Shown in pieces: positions 53,652-64,000 of a stretch of 64,000 bases of DNA. The stretch comes from Agarophyton chilense (Eukaryota; Rhodophyta; Florideophyceae; Gracilariales; Gracilariaceae). Location of the stretch: the NCBI GenBank assembly GCA_030374765.1, contig JARGXX010000006.1, positions 62,001 through 126,000 on the forward strand, written 5' to 3'. Both the position numbers and the translations under genes were made by a program. The notes beneath the pieces were generated by a model, which saw only the letters and a list, made by a program, of their open reading frames with translations, was not told the DNA's origin and did not search any database. Each line of letters starts with the position of its first letter. Within the stretch, counting starts at the first letter, position 1.

Positions 53652-55167
53652 TAATTGCAGCTCGTATCCTATGCTTTTTTGAACCACTGGCGTTCTACGT
53701 TGCCAGGTCATCCACAGAGTGGATATCTGTGAATAGTTTACAGTAGTCGCTCTCGTAGTGAGGACCGATGCCTCAGAAACCGGACGTTGGAAGCGGTGGG
53801 TTTCGGAGTAACGAGAGTTAACAATCTTCCGTGCATGTTTGCAAACTAACCTTACTTCGTGTGTTGCCTCTAGACAGGTGTGTGTTTATCGCCACATTCA
53901 CAAAGACCAGTCAAGCACGTCTGTACTTTTGGCAACGGAGTCTTCCGCGAAAAGTGCTGCGCCGCAGATAGTAGCCAAGCTGTGTTCATGCTGTAGCAGA
54001 CTGGTCAGTTAACATATAAAAAGGGTTAGGTAGCTTGTGATGCGTCTACAAAACGTAGCTCAAGCCTGTGTGTTGTGTTTGTTTCGACAAGGCACAGCAG
54101 AATAAAAACAACGGCGATCAAATAGTCTCCCGATTGCGTCCTCAGTAGTCTGAATCAGTATGTCCTTATTCTCCAGGCAGTCAAACTACTCCATCACTTT
54201 TATAAAAAAACGAGTCTCCAATTCTAGCTACATAGAGTAGGTTGGGGAAAATGTTACAAATCTATTTTGTGTATAATCCGATCATTCCTGTTGTGAACCA
54301 AGAGGAGAGAACAGCTGAGCCGGAGTTAGAACTCTTAATTCAAAGCTACCACAAAAAGCACGCGAAGGCGATTACCGATTGAGCCGTGGCCGCTCACGCA
54401 GTAATGACCAACACTACACAGCTGGAGGTCTTGTCCTGACTCCTTGTGCCTGTCATCTGCAGCTGACAGCACTAAAACTGTGCAAAATGACAAACCATCA
54501 TCAACGTCCTTTGGTTGTTCGCCCTCCGCATTTAGCTGCAATAGTCCGTCTTCTCTGCTTTCCGCATAATACTCGTTGGTTAGTTGTGATGTGTCCTGAT
54601 CGCATAAATGTGGAAAACTTCTTTTGGAGGAAGGCCAAGTTGTGGAGTTCGCTAGAAAATATGTATCGGGAGAGATTATATTCCATGACATCTTTTTGTT
54701 TTGTTTGGGTGTGACCATTGCTAATGTTACAAGGTAACATGGGACCAGGCGCGAGACGCTGATGATGACCATTACAATTGGGAGACGAACAAAGTATTGC
54801 TTATCAGGGAGACGAAGATTGAAAAGCGTCGTTCAACTCAGAAACTGTGAGCTACATCGGCGTTTGTAGGTGACTTGTGAGGTTTATGTCCCGATGAAGA
54901 GGCACTTAATCGAAACAGTGTTTCTTTACTTGCGTAGTTGGTAACAATGTTTTATCTCACTGTTATCTCACTGCTCACAATACATTTTTTGAAACTTGCC
55001 CCTCATATCATACTGGGGAAGTACAAATATGGGATATATAAACTGTGGACAGTACGTATATGAGATATATATGTACTGTGGGCAGTTCGCACTGATATAT
55101 GTTGTATCTGCACATTCTGTGCCCCTGTACAATTTCACAGTATATGTGCCAGCAGTGTGAAAAGCAC
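53652..55167. other. No gene recognised
   Basis: A minus-strand frame of 145 codons (54335-54772) and a plus-strand frame of 111 codons (54379-54714) overlap; neither resembles a family. Around 55020-55090 there are short AT-rich repeats with GATATATA and GTACTGTGGGCAGT. Confidence 0.4.
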
Positions 55168-55290
55168 GTTATGTTGAGAATCTCGTGCAGATATCGGGGC
55201 ACTCCACAGCAATTGCTCCCTCGCCTACGGCTCGGGGCACAATTTTTGCTGTGTCGTGCCGCGATATCTGAACTCGATTTTCAACATAAC
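55168..55290 (+). repeat. Long imperfect hairpin (arms about 47 bases)
   Basis: The left arm (from GTTATGTTGAGAATC to CCACAGCAATTG) pairs with the right arm (from CAATTTTTGCTGTG to TTTTCAACATAAC) with about eight mismatches and a loop of about 22 bases (CCCTCGCCTACGGCTCGGGG). It could be a foldback element or a hairpin RNA precursor. Confidence 0.65.
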
Positions 55291-55299
55291 TCCTACATA

Positions 55300-56592
55300 C
55301 AGTGCGTTTCAAAAACATATCCTTTCCTAAAACCGGGCAAAAAATGTTTTCTGTACTGTAGAGCCATTTTCTCACCGAATAAAACCTTTTCAAGTAAAAA
55401 ACCTTGTTTCTTAAACATATCCTTTATACAATATAGAGCTCCATTTTGACTTGTGTACCGCCTTTATCTCGCCAAAACTATATGAAAATTATTAGAATGG
55501 ACCACAAAAGCATGATCCCAACTTTTATAGCGCAAAAACAAATAAAAATCCCAAAAACAAACAATTATTACAGAACACTCTGTTTGGTATGAATTCAAGC
55601 GATGTTTGAGCCATACTGCATTCTTTCTAACACAAAAACGCGTGGAAGTAAGCTTTATCTGTTATGTGATACTTCATCGTGCAAAAATAAGTGAAGCAAA
55701 ACAGTGTTCGAATGTTAAATGTTCTTAAATATGACGCAAATTAAAAATTCAAAATTGATTAAACTATACAACAACAAAAGAATCTTCTTTTGAAAACGAA
55801 ACATAAACGCAAACGTGCGTTGTGTTCCTCAGAAAAGCCTCATTAAAAAAAGAGTATGAAAAAAAGATTATTTTTTGGACGAAAACTGTGAATATGAACG
55901 AACCAGGTTTCTTTAAATTCTATTAGCATGATAATGGCAAAACAAAGTTGAGTTTTGTAAGAAATTTCTTTGGTTATACATCTGAGATGGTTTAAGATGG
56001 CTTATTTGAAGTACTACTAACTAAAATAGTGTTTGCAAAAGCTTTAATGACTTAGAAACGTTATGATAAAGTGTTAGAAAGTTTTATGCTACTTTATTCC
56101 TACTTTACGTATGAATTAAATTATGAGTTTTAGCAGGATAGTGCGCTTGAAAAACAGTCAAATGTTTAGAAACAGTACATGAATGGTTTAAATATGAATG
56201 ATACGGATCTTTCATGACGAATTTCCAATGTTCACTTTATTGAAAACACCAATGGAGTGCTAGATTAGATGATTTATGGGCAAATTAGTCAGTTCAGTAC
56301 AGTTTTTTATTCGAAAGTTTGTATCACAAATTACTGGGACAAAATAACGTTTAATTTAATTCATTTTATTATTGAATAAATGATAACACACTCTGTAAGT
56401 GTCAGTAGGGTTAAAGAGGCGAAAACAAACTACTGAAAGCGCGCTGTAGAGAATATGGCTGACGAAAGGATATGTTTTTGAAACAGTATTTTGACTTGAT
56501 ATTTTTCATGTGTTGTTTTTATAGAGTGTACTGTAGTCGAAAAGGCATTTTACGAAATATTTGTGCAAGGGATATGTTTTTGAAACAGACTT
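55300..56592 (+). mobile_element. AT-rich non-autonomous element with mariner-like ends
   Basis: The left end CAGTGCGTTTC plus AAAAACATATCC and the right end (read inward) AAGTCTGTTTC plus AAAAACATATCC lie next to TA on both sides, as in Tc1/mariner insertions. A second pair of the same motif lies about 100 bases inside each end (55406 and 56464-56484). The interior is AT-rich without a gene, so it would depend on a transposase made elsewhere. Confidence 0.6.
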
Positions 56593-57431
56593 TACATATG
56601 TTAATTAATTTCTCACCAAAAACAGATATTTCATGTTCATACAGTATCTCAAAATATGCGGGGATGAAAAGACCACAGTTATCTACGAAGGTGAGATATC
56701 GATAACACACTCGCAAGGGTGCTCTCTTTGAAACTGTCTCTTAACGCAGCAGCGCTCTCGCGCATACAAGGACACAGCTCAGCGCTTTGTACTTCTTCGC
56801 ACCCTCCCGATTTATGTTTGTTCTCACCCAAGGCCAGCCAATTATCGCCCTTTCACACGCCCATTCTCCATAGCAACAACAGCTCAAAGTATGCTTCAAC
56901 AAAAAACTATATAGGAAACGCTCTTAACTAGCAGGCTGTTGCCAGTTGCTTTTAAGCATTATTGTTCTGCAATCGGATAACCAAACGTGCAGAAATAAAA
57001 TGTTTAGTCCAGCCGACAATTTCGCTGTCAGCAGTCTCAACTGTTGCAGTGGAAGGGTCCTTTTCGAAAACTTGAAAAAGGGAAAGATTCCGGAACAATA
57101 CTACGTTTTTCAAGCCTTGACGGAGTGTACACGCGGTGTGTAGCGCGTGTAAGCGTGTGATGTCAGAAGCTGTTGCTGAGCGTTGTTGTCAAAGGAGGCG
57201 TCCTTTGGCGAACTATACACTTGAAAAGGATATCGAGAACTCCTCTTAGCTGCTGTGGGTTCGCGATATGTTTCAGACATACAGCCAAGCAAGCCGCTGG
57301 CGAACAAGATGCGCGAAACGTCTCTTCAGCAAGCCGCCCCTTGTGGTCTAAGGGATAAAAAAGTTGTGTCTTACTTGTTGCGCAGTTTGCTACTTTACTG
57401 AAATCTTGTTCGAGCGCGTCGCAATGCCAAT
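56593..57431. other. No gene recognised
   Basis: This is the region downstream of the methyltransferase gene (which is on the minus strand). Only short open frames are seen. A tRNA-like start (GCCCCTTGTGGTCTAAGGGATAA near 57332) lacks a matching 3' half. Confidence 0.4.
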
Positions 57432-58409
57432 TCAACGCGGCGAGCCAAGCGTGACGTCAGCTCGCAAAAAGATAGCATCCATACCCAAAAAGCCGTTACC
57501 CACTGGCGAGATCTCACTCTCCTTTCCGACCACATGTTGCACGTACCCCAAGCCCTGCAAGAAGCGTTGCACACCCTCGAAGCTGGGAGTAACCTCCACG
57601 GAGATGATGTCCACACGCGTGCGCTTCCAATCGATGCCGTGTAACACCTGGAGCTCGTGGCCCTCTACGTCGACGCTGAGAAAGTCCACGTGGGAGATGC
57701 GCGCTCGATCAAGCACGCTTTGTAGTCGGATGCAGCGCATTTCCACCACTTCTCCCTGCGTGCCATTGCCAAACTTGTACGAGTCGCCTACGACGCCACC
57801 CAGCTCGCCCCTTCTCACGAAGCGCACGCTCTCGTTGTCTGCAGCACCGGCACAAGTCGGCACGAGCAGGCACGATCGGCGACGAAAAGTAGGCTCGTAA
57901 TACATCGGGTTGGCCTCCACACACACGCCTTTCCAGCCAAGACATCTGTCATAAAAGTACGAGTTGGACAGTTTCACTGGTTGATTCGATGCCGCATCCA
58001 CATACACGCCTCGTCGTGCCAACGCGCGAAAGTGTCGTGCAAACAAGTAAGCATCTTGTCCGAACTGCGAGAACATCCACACTGATCCCAGTCGGAACGC
58101 ATCCCAACGAAGCGGGGCGCGACAGCTTTGCTGCGTGTGTGGCGGACACACGCGCTGCGTGGCGAGCTTGGCAAAGATGGCAGTGCACTCGGGCGGCGGC
58201 GTGGCTGTTGTCCAATCGTGACGCGCGGCTATAGCGACGCGGTCAAAATGTGAGGACGACGAGGTGGTGAGGATCGGGGCGTGCGTGATGAGTAGCGGCG
58301 TGAGTAGCAGCGCCACTGACGCCAACACGGCGGCCAACGAGCGGGTGCGCAGGCGCGCGCGTGGCTTGGTGGCGGTGGTGGCGGGAGGCGGGGTAGCAGT
58401 CAGCGTCAT
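57432..58409 (-). CDS. FkbM-family SAM-dependent methyltransferase, membrane-anchored
   Basis: 325 residues from the Met at 58409; an upstream Met at 58595 would add 62 residues of Arg/His/Ser-rich low-complexity sequence, so I prefer the internal start. A short basic N-terminus precedes a hydrophobic segment (about residues 25-47, SLAAVLASVALLLTPLL), giving a type II membrane layout with the catalytic domain probably in the Golgi or ER lumen. The domain has FSQFGQDAYLFARHF, GVYVDAASNQPVKLSNSYF, LGWKGVCVEANPMYY (SAM-binding part), CIRLQSVLDRARISHVDFL and SVDVEGHELQVLHGID, then a conserved end GNGFLGMDAIF. FkbM enzymes O-methylate sugars or polyketides; a role in modifying cell-wall or secreted glycans is inference. 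The GC-rich 5' part contrasts with the AT-rich element just downstream. Confidence 0.87.
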   Translation of the reverse strand: MTLTATPPPATTATKPRARLRTRSLAAVLASVALLLTPLLITHAPILTTSSSSHFDRVAIAARHDWTTATPPPECTAIFAKLATQRVCPPHTQQSCRAPLRWDAFRLGSVWMFSQFGQDAYLFARHFRALARRGVYVDAASNQPVKLSNSYFYDRCLGWKGVCVEANPMYYEPTFRRRSCLLVPTCAGAADNESVRFVRRGELGGVVGDSYKFGNGTQGEVVEMRCIRLQSVLDRARISHVDFLSVDVEGHELQVLHGIDWKRTRVDIISVEVTPSFEGVQRFLQGLGYVQHVVGKESEISPVGNGFLGMDAIFLRADVTLGSPR

Positions 58410-58595
58410 GGCGGAAAGGGCGACAGGGGCAACGGCAAGGGAGAGGGACTGTGACGATGGAGATGGGTGATGGCGACGGCAATGACAATGGCAATAACAA
58501 TGGCGAGTGCGAGGGCGGCGACGACGGCGGCGGCGGAGGGTTTTAAGACGCGCGCGCCGTGGCAGCTCAAAGGCAACGGGCGAGCGCGCCGCCAT

Positions 58596-60133
58596 TGCAG
58601 AGACAGTTCAAGCCGCGCGATGCGGACGGTCGCCCGAAGCGGCGCAGCGAGCGGGCTCGTGCGATGTGGGTGGGCGGGCGGTCGCCAGAGCGTGGACGCC
58701 TCGGAAGGTGCGAAGGGCGTTGCGCGTTGTGTGCACTACGTGCAGTTTGTTCCCAGCGCCGCATATGCTGGCAGCCATTCTAGTGCACCGGTGCTTTGCT
58801 GCGCACTCTGCGATTTGGCACTGCTTGTGTTGAGAGTGATTGTGACTGCGGGACGTGGGAACAGTAAAATGCGGGGATACACGTCTGGCTCTGAACAAGG
58901 ACGACGGCCAGACGGAGGCAACCAACTTCGTCACTTTTTAGTTGAGAAGTGCTACAGGCTCTGCTGCACACCGCAACAAGCGCTTGCCACAAACGTCGCT
59001 TGCGTTACCACGACGAATATGGGCCCAAAGCCTGCAAAGCTTACTATGTCTAACTCTAATAATATTCTCAAGTTTGAGAACGCAAAAAATGATTTTTATT
59101 GCCGTCGCAATCTTTCTGAATAGATTGATATCATTCGATTCATTTCTAAAAAAAGACCAATTAAACGATACAAAGCCATGTTTACCATTTTTGGCCGGGT
59201 CTTATTAATACAAAGTTTGCTACAGGTCCAGAAAAGCATCTTCGAAAAAGCCCACACCAAAAACAAGTCATTTTAGGCAAAATAACCAGATTCAGGCTTT
59301 TCAAGAAATTGTCGATTTTCTTACTGTTGTTTCAATGATATTGATGGCCAATCGCTTAATTTATTCGTTTAATCAAGTCCCATGATTTTGTAGTGGCAGG
59401 CCGGTAGATTTGACTGCGATGGTTGACTGCTTTCTTTCCTTGGCTTTTAAGCACTTCATTCATGCAATTGTTGAGTTTTGTGCATATATTGGAGAAGTGT
59501 TGGCCATGACCCTCATAAAAAAACGCCAACTTTCCAGAAAATACGCCTCACAGTGCCGTCTTGCAACTTTTTCGACAAGTGCAGTCTCCTACTGCTCTTG
59601 GACAAGTTGCTGCAGATAAAACATCTGCAGAGTTTACGTAAATAAAAAAGTCTTGGGGGGTTTTTCGACGAGCTTTGCAAGATAAGATAATGGAACCGGT
59701 AGAACTCTTCGACTTTAATAATGAGCTAACTGCTCAACTTCAGAAGTGTTGGAAAAATATGACGGAGATATCAGAAAACTTGTCTATTTATGTCACTGTG
59801 CTACTAAAACGAAAAATAGATAGAAAGCCTGATAATATCAGCTTTATTGCCAAACCGTCTGCGCCTAGGATAATTCTAACCTTTAAAAACGCTGTACCGG
59901 TCTTGTAGTCACTTTCTTGGCGACTCAAAAAGCTGCAGGAGAGATTTATCGTAGATACCTTGACGAAATGGTGAACCAGAGGGTTCAAAAAGCTCTGCTT
60001 TCTTTTAGTGTTCGTGGTCTCGAGTCCAAGAGGCCCTTTAGTATGCTCTCGACGGAGAAAGCTGAGGATAAGAAAAAGCAGCAAAAGCGGCAGTCCACGA
60101 AGCCTCTTAAGGCGCCAAAAGGCAGTTGCCCTG
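58596..60133. other. No gene recognised
   Basis: This is the upstream region of the methyltransferase, GC-rich near the gene, then AT-rich. Plus-strand frames at 59675-59908 (EPVELFDFNNELTAQLQKCW) and 59917-60138 (ending in a basic KKQQKRQ stretch) could be parts of one broken gene, but no family is recognised. Confidence 0.4.
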
Positions 60134-60267
60134 TATGAATGTCATGGACTACAGGTAATATGCACGAGAGAATAGATATTACATTGCAACCGCTTTTGTA
60201 TATGAATGTCATGGACTACAAGTAATATGCACGTGAGAATAGATATTACATTGCAACCGCTTATGTC
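60134..60267 (+). repeat. Two tandem copies of a 67-bp unit
   Basis: TATGAATGTCATGGACTACA through TTGCAACCGCTT is repeated directly with a few changes (60134-60200 and 60201-60267). It lies just upstream of the family E element. Confidence 0.85.
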
Positions 60268-60433
60268 TATTGAGATGTATCACAAAGTAATAGTCTGTAG
60301 ACTGAACACTGAACTCTATAAAAAAACACAGCCTCTGCTGCCGGAAGTCACCTGACTACCACGCACGGAATGCAGCACTTCGACTAGCTCCACCTAGGAC
60401 TGTCATAGTACCCGAATACTGTTCAATACTTAG

Positions 60434-60445
60434 AAATGGGCCTAG
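60434..60445 (+). promoter_or_regulatory. Possible degenerate primer binding site of the plus-strand family E element
   Basis: AAATGGGCCTAG resembles TTATGGGCCCAG of the other copia families and lies about 40-50 bases before the first gag-like codons. No LTR end could be fixed next to it. Confidence 0.3.
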
Positions 60446-60479
60446 AACCAGGTTTTTTTCAACTAACCCTAGCCGTCCA

Positions 60480-63400
60480 AGATTCTACTGGAACCTCAAG
60501 AACGTTCCGTGGACTGATGACAAAGGAAACCAATAAGAATATGCTAAATATTTCTCGCTCTGGATAGCCTTCCAAGACAGACTACCCGACTCCAACTCGA
60601 ATAAGATCCCTGTAGCCTTGCGAAGGATTATGTTGAAGTCTCAACTGTACGGCAGGGCGAGAGATTTGTGCTCTGCAATCCCAGACACCGACGTGGCCTC
60701 GGACACTGGTGCAGAATCGATAGTCAAGGCTATTTACAAACGAGATTGTCTCTCGGTTGTCAGTGAAGTCTATGCTATCTTTATTAGTCTGCTTCAAGTG
60801 AAGCGGGCCACGAATGAATCCTTCAGGAATTTTGAACTCAGATTCGACGCCCAGGCATCCCAGTTCAATGCCCAATCAGAAACGGCCAAACTCCCCGAAG
60901 CCCTCACCGCGTTCATGCTCCTGGCAAACTCGGCGGTTGAGAACGGACAGCGTGTTTCCGTATTGGTGGCTGTATCAACAGACACAAGTTTGACACCGGA
61001 AACCACCACAACGGACTTCCTGAATACCGTTAAGTACGAAAAGATAGCGTCGGTGTTGCGACAGTGTGATGATGTTCACAATCCCGTACCGACTACTACT
61101 TCGTCCAATGTTCAACCTCTGTCTGCGAGCGCTGTTCGGATTCCGCCTCTCAACTATAGAAGCGATGACCGTAATCGCTCAAAGGGACTGTCACCTACGA
61201 TGAAGTATCCCTGCAACACTTGCTGCAAGTATGGTCACTGGAAGAGAAACCATAACCCCGACGGGTCCTTACCACCCCATGTAAGAAGTTTCAATGCTCC
61301 TTTATCATCGAGACAATGTCGTTCTGGCGCTGACGGTGACACCAAGGCCACAAGATATGGCAACAAAACGATGTCATTTAATTCAGCCTCCCTCGTCTGC
61401 TCTACAGCCACTGTTAATGTTGGTTCTGTACCCAAAAGGCTTGGTCGTCTTGTAGACGACGGCGCACCACACTCAGCAATCGGCCAAGTGGAATTTATAC
61501 TACTGTCGCAAGAACTCGGCGTTCCTGGTGATGGAACGCTGGACCGGATTCCTTACTCCTTAGAATGAAATACCAGATGGCAGTATGGCACTGGCCAACA
61601 TGCGAGCCCTCAACGAAGAATCCTTGGCTCAGTAATCCTTACGGCCACATCAGACAGTGGGGCCGTCATCGAGATCACCCACCTAGTTTTGGAAGGATCC
61701 TCTCAATGGGTGATCGGTAGAAATGTCACCCGTAAGGCCAACATCGTGCATCTCGGACGTAATGCACTGTGTTTCAACATTGCAGGAGAGCCTGATTCGA
61801 TATCCATGATCGACGTAGGCTTCCTCAGTTACATTCCGGTTGAGAAGTTCACCTCTTCGACAAAGTACCTAGATTTTACTTTGTACTGTCTATCGGCTGT
61901 GACCCTTGGAAAGTCACCTTGGTCTGATGTCAAGGCCATTGTGAATAAAGTCCACAAACATGGCTGCGGACATGCATGTTTCAGTGACTTCAAGCTGCTG
62001 TTGCAACGCAATGGTCTATGGAACCATACGGTTGCAAGGTATGTTGCTGACATCGTGGCTAGCTGCACAGCCTGTCGATCAACTGCAGTTCCTCCACCAA
62101 CTCGGAAAATGTCGATAAGCACTCTCTCGAAGTCATTCAATGACGTAGTGTGCGTCGATCACTTGTTCTTAGATCAACTGTGTCTCTTGCACATTATGGA
62201 TCTGGTGTCGAGATACTCCAAAGCCTACGTTGTGTTCGCAACTGCTCTTCAAGAAGTGGTCATAGCATTTGAAGCAAATTGGGTGTCGGCTTTCTGGTAC
62301 CCCGATGCCATACGTGGTGACAAAGCCCTCATGTTAGGCGCATCTCGAAATTATTGTGACTCGCTCGGAATACCCCTGCACCCGGTTGCTCCCCGCCGCC
62401 ATGCTAAAAACGCAATAGAATCGAAACACATGATCATAAGGAGCATGTTTCTCCGCCTCAAGGCAGAGGCTGGCGACAATTTTGATCCTATTCTATCGGC
62501 CTACAAATCTGTGACCATCTCCAACGATCTCTACGGTAACGACCAACTCTCGGCATTCGAATTGGCAAAAGGGTTCACGAAACCTGTGGGAAATAAGCCA
62601 ATTGACACCTCCATTCCTGCTGAAATAATTGAAGCAAGGGACCAGTTCATTGCTCGAAGAAAGTTAGCACGGATTCTCAGTTCAAAGTCGATCACCGAAG
62701 TACCCATATCGACTGGAGACACTGTAGAGGTCTTCACCAAGAAGGACAAAGAGAAACGGGGTCATTGGTCCACCCCGAAGACAGTGACATCTGTCGACAC
62801 ACTGGCACGCTCCATCACGGTGCCAGGTAAAAATGGCAGGGAGATGACAGCTGCCTTTGAAGACACTCGGTTGTCGCTTCCAGACACTAGCTTCTCAAAG
62901 CTCGTACGATGGCCTGGATGCCATCAGCAAGGCAAATGACATTGAGCCAGTACTACCAATCATCAATGAGACCGAGCACAGTCGAGATGATGCTGACTCT
63001 AATGGCTTCGACGCCAACTTTGATGGTGATGACTATGGGAACAATGCCAACGTTGGAGATAGGGTCGAGGTCTTCTGGCCTCTTGACAACACCTATTACG
63101 CGGGGAATGTACACTCTGAAGCTACGGAAGGGCATGTCAATCTATACTACGACGATGGTGCAACTGAAATGCTGGATATGACAAAGGAAGTCTGGAACTA
63201 CGCTGATAGCTTGGCTGCCAGCTCAAGCCAAGTGGCTGTGCCACTGGAAGTGGAAAGCAAAGAAGACAAAGTCCTCAAGTCTATGCTGCTTGATCACTTC
63301 GGAAACAAGCCTTTCCTTCAGCATCAGGCGCAAGGGTTTGATCAGTATCCAATGCACAATGCGTACATCAAAGAAGAAGACAGCTTCCTCAAAATTGCTA

Positions 63401-64000
63401 AGCCAATGTTTGGCCGGCTCGTTCCGCCCGGCTCCGACATAATAAGTAGTCATACCCTATATAAGATCAAACTTAATGATGACGGGTCCCTGAAACTTAA
63501 AGCGCGTATCTCACCGCATGGCAATGAGGATGACATGAAAGATGAGCTTAGAAAAGACTGTGCAACTTGTCCTCCTACCGGTCTGTGCATCCTGGAATCG
63601 ATAGCGTTGCTTCATGGCTGGACGCTACACAAGGCCGATGTAACAGCTGCTTTTCTACAAACGGGAGAAGCACAGAGGGATGTATACGTAAGGCCACCCT
63701 AAGAAAGTAGAATGAAGTCTACTCATGTTTGGCTATTCTTGGCTGCTGCCTATGGATTGGTGAATGCCAACGCGAAGTGGCAGAATGCGTCTGACACCCT
63801 GATGCGACAAATGGGCCTCTCACAGTCTGCATACATACCGCAGCTCTTCTACCAGAAAGAGAATGGAAGAACGGTTTTGATAGTAGCCAAAATCGTAGAT
63901 GATCTCAAGGTGGCTGGCGAAGGAGACCGTGCAAAAAGGTTCCTAGAAGCCTTCAATGATAAGTTTAAGTTTGGCGTCATGAACAATGGCCCAGGAAAAC
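60480..64000 (+). pseudogene. Family E copia-like gag-pol, plus strand, running off the window
   Basis: Order of parts: gag (RLPDSNSNKIP, SQLYGRARDLC, FELRFDAQASQF, IASVLRQCD); zinc knuckle CNTCCKYGHWKRNH (C-C-H-H); protease-like LVDDGAPHSAIG near 61455; integrase (61689-62939) with VNKVHKHGCGH, CTACRST, VCVDHLFLD, RGDKALM and AIESKHMIIRSM; a Tudor-like segment (GDRVEVFWPLDNTYYAGNV, LYYDDGATEML, about 63055-63190); then copia RT with HKADVTAAFLQTG, AAYGLVNANAKWQ and IVDDLKVAG in place of YVDD. Nonsense codons at 60534, 61566 and 63700 and one frame change near 62900 break it. One frame holds across gag and integrase. It pairs with the minus-strand copy at 21076-23417. Confidence 0.82.

Noticed and set aside
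54335..54772. A 145-codon minus-strand frame overlapping a 111-codon plus-strand frame
   Set aside because: No recognisable motif on either strand; the two frames exclude each other and no promoter or repeat context supports them.
57332..57400. tRNA-like start GCCCCTTGTGGTCTAAGGGATAA
   Set aside because: No anticodon stem or T arm at the right distance and no pairing acceptor strand.
58467..59123. A 218-codon plus-strand frame upstream of and antisense to the FkbM gene start
   Set aside because: It arises from GC-rich sequence opposite the low-complexity N-terminal region and has no family resemblance.
1..64000. CRISPR arrays, bacterial operons, riboswitches or phage genes
   Set aside because: No regularly spaced repeats, ribosome binding sites or prokaryotic gene order; everything points to a eukaryotic nuclear genome.

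Overview
This is a piece of a eukaryotic nuclear genome, made mostly of transposable elements nested in one another. The few host-like genes have no visible introns. Signs of a eukaryote are Ty1/copia and Ty3/gypsy LTR retrotransposons, a DIRS-like tyrosine-recombinase retroelement, PIF/Harbinger DNA transposons, primer binding sites matching the anticodon arm of initiator tRNA-Met, and a dead copy of the dolichol-pathway gene ALG3. The mix (compact genes, many copia elements, FkbM-type methyltransferases, SANT-like/Harbinger genes) would fit a multicellular red alga such as Chondrus, but that is inference from gene style and not proven here.

Layout. 1-1941: 3' end of a copia element of family C (copy A). 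1942-2073: scrap of family B gag. 2074-20145: a family B copia element (5' LTR, leader, gag, protease, integrase; then RT/RNase H and 3' LTR), split by a tandem array of two family C elements at 6276-18391 (LTR, body C1, truncated LTR, body C2, LTR). C1 is nearly intact; C2 has one nonsense codon. 20146-21075: unassigned. 21076-23417 plus 32197-32574: a minus-strand element of a third, divergent copia-like family (E), split by a Ty3/gypsy element (23418-32191) with a perfect CACAG target duplication. 32673-40358: a 7.7-kb PIF/Harbinger transposon with matching terminal inverted repeats and a TCA target duplication; between its own two degraded genes it carries dead copies of ALG3 and of an FkbM-like methyltransferase. 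About 41.85-44.64 kb: a decayed DIRS-like element. 46852-47658: an intact secreted cysteine-rich protein gene with a TATA box. 48601-53651: two head-to-tail Harbinger-like elements carrying SANT-like genes and a transposase fragment, the longer one invaded by copia scraps. 55300-56592: an AT-rich element with mariner-like termini. 57432-58409 (minus): an intact membrane-anchored FkbM-family methyltransferase. 60480-64000: a second family E element, running off the window.

How it fits together. Only three loci look able to make a normal host or element protein: C1 gag-pol, the cysteine-rich secreted protein and the FkbM methyltransferase. The most notable signals are (i) a structured RNA leader shared by copia families B and C, (ii) gene capture inside the Harbinger element, (iii) the unusual active-site and zinc-knuckle motifs of family E, and (iv) the frequency of nonsense codons in frames that otherwise stay intact.
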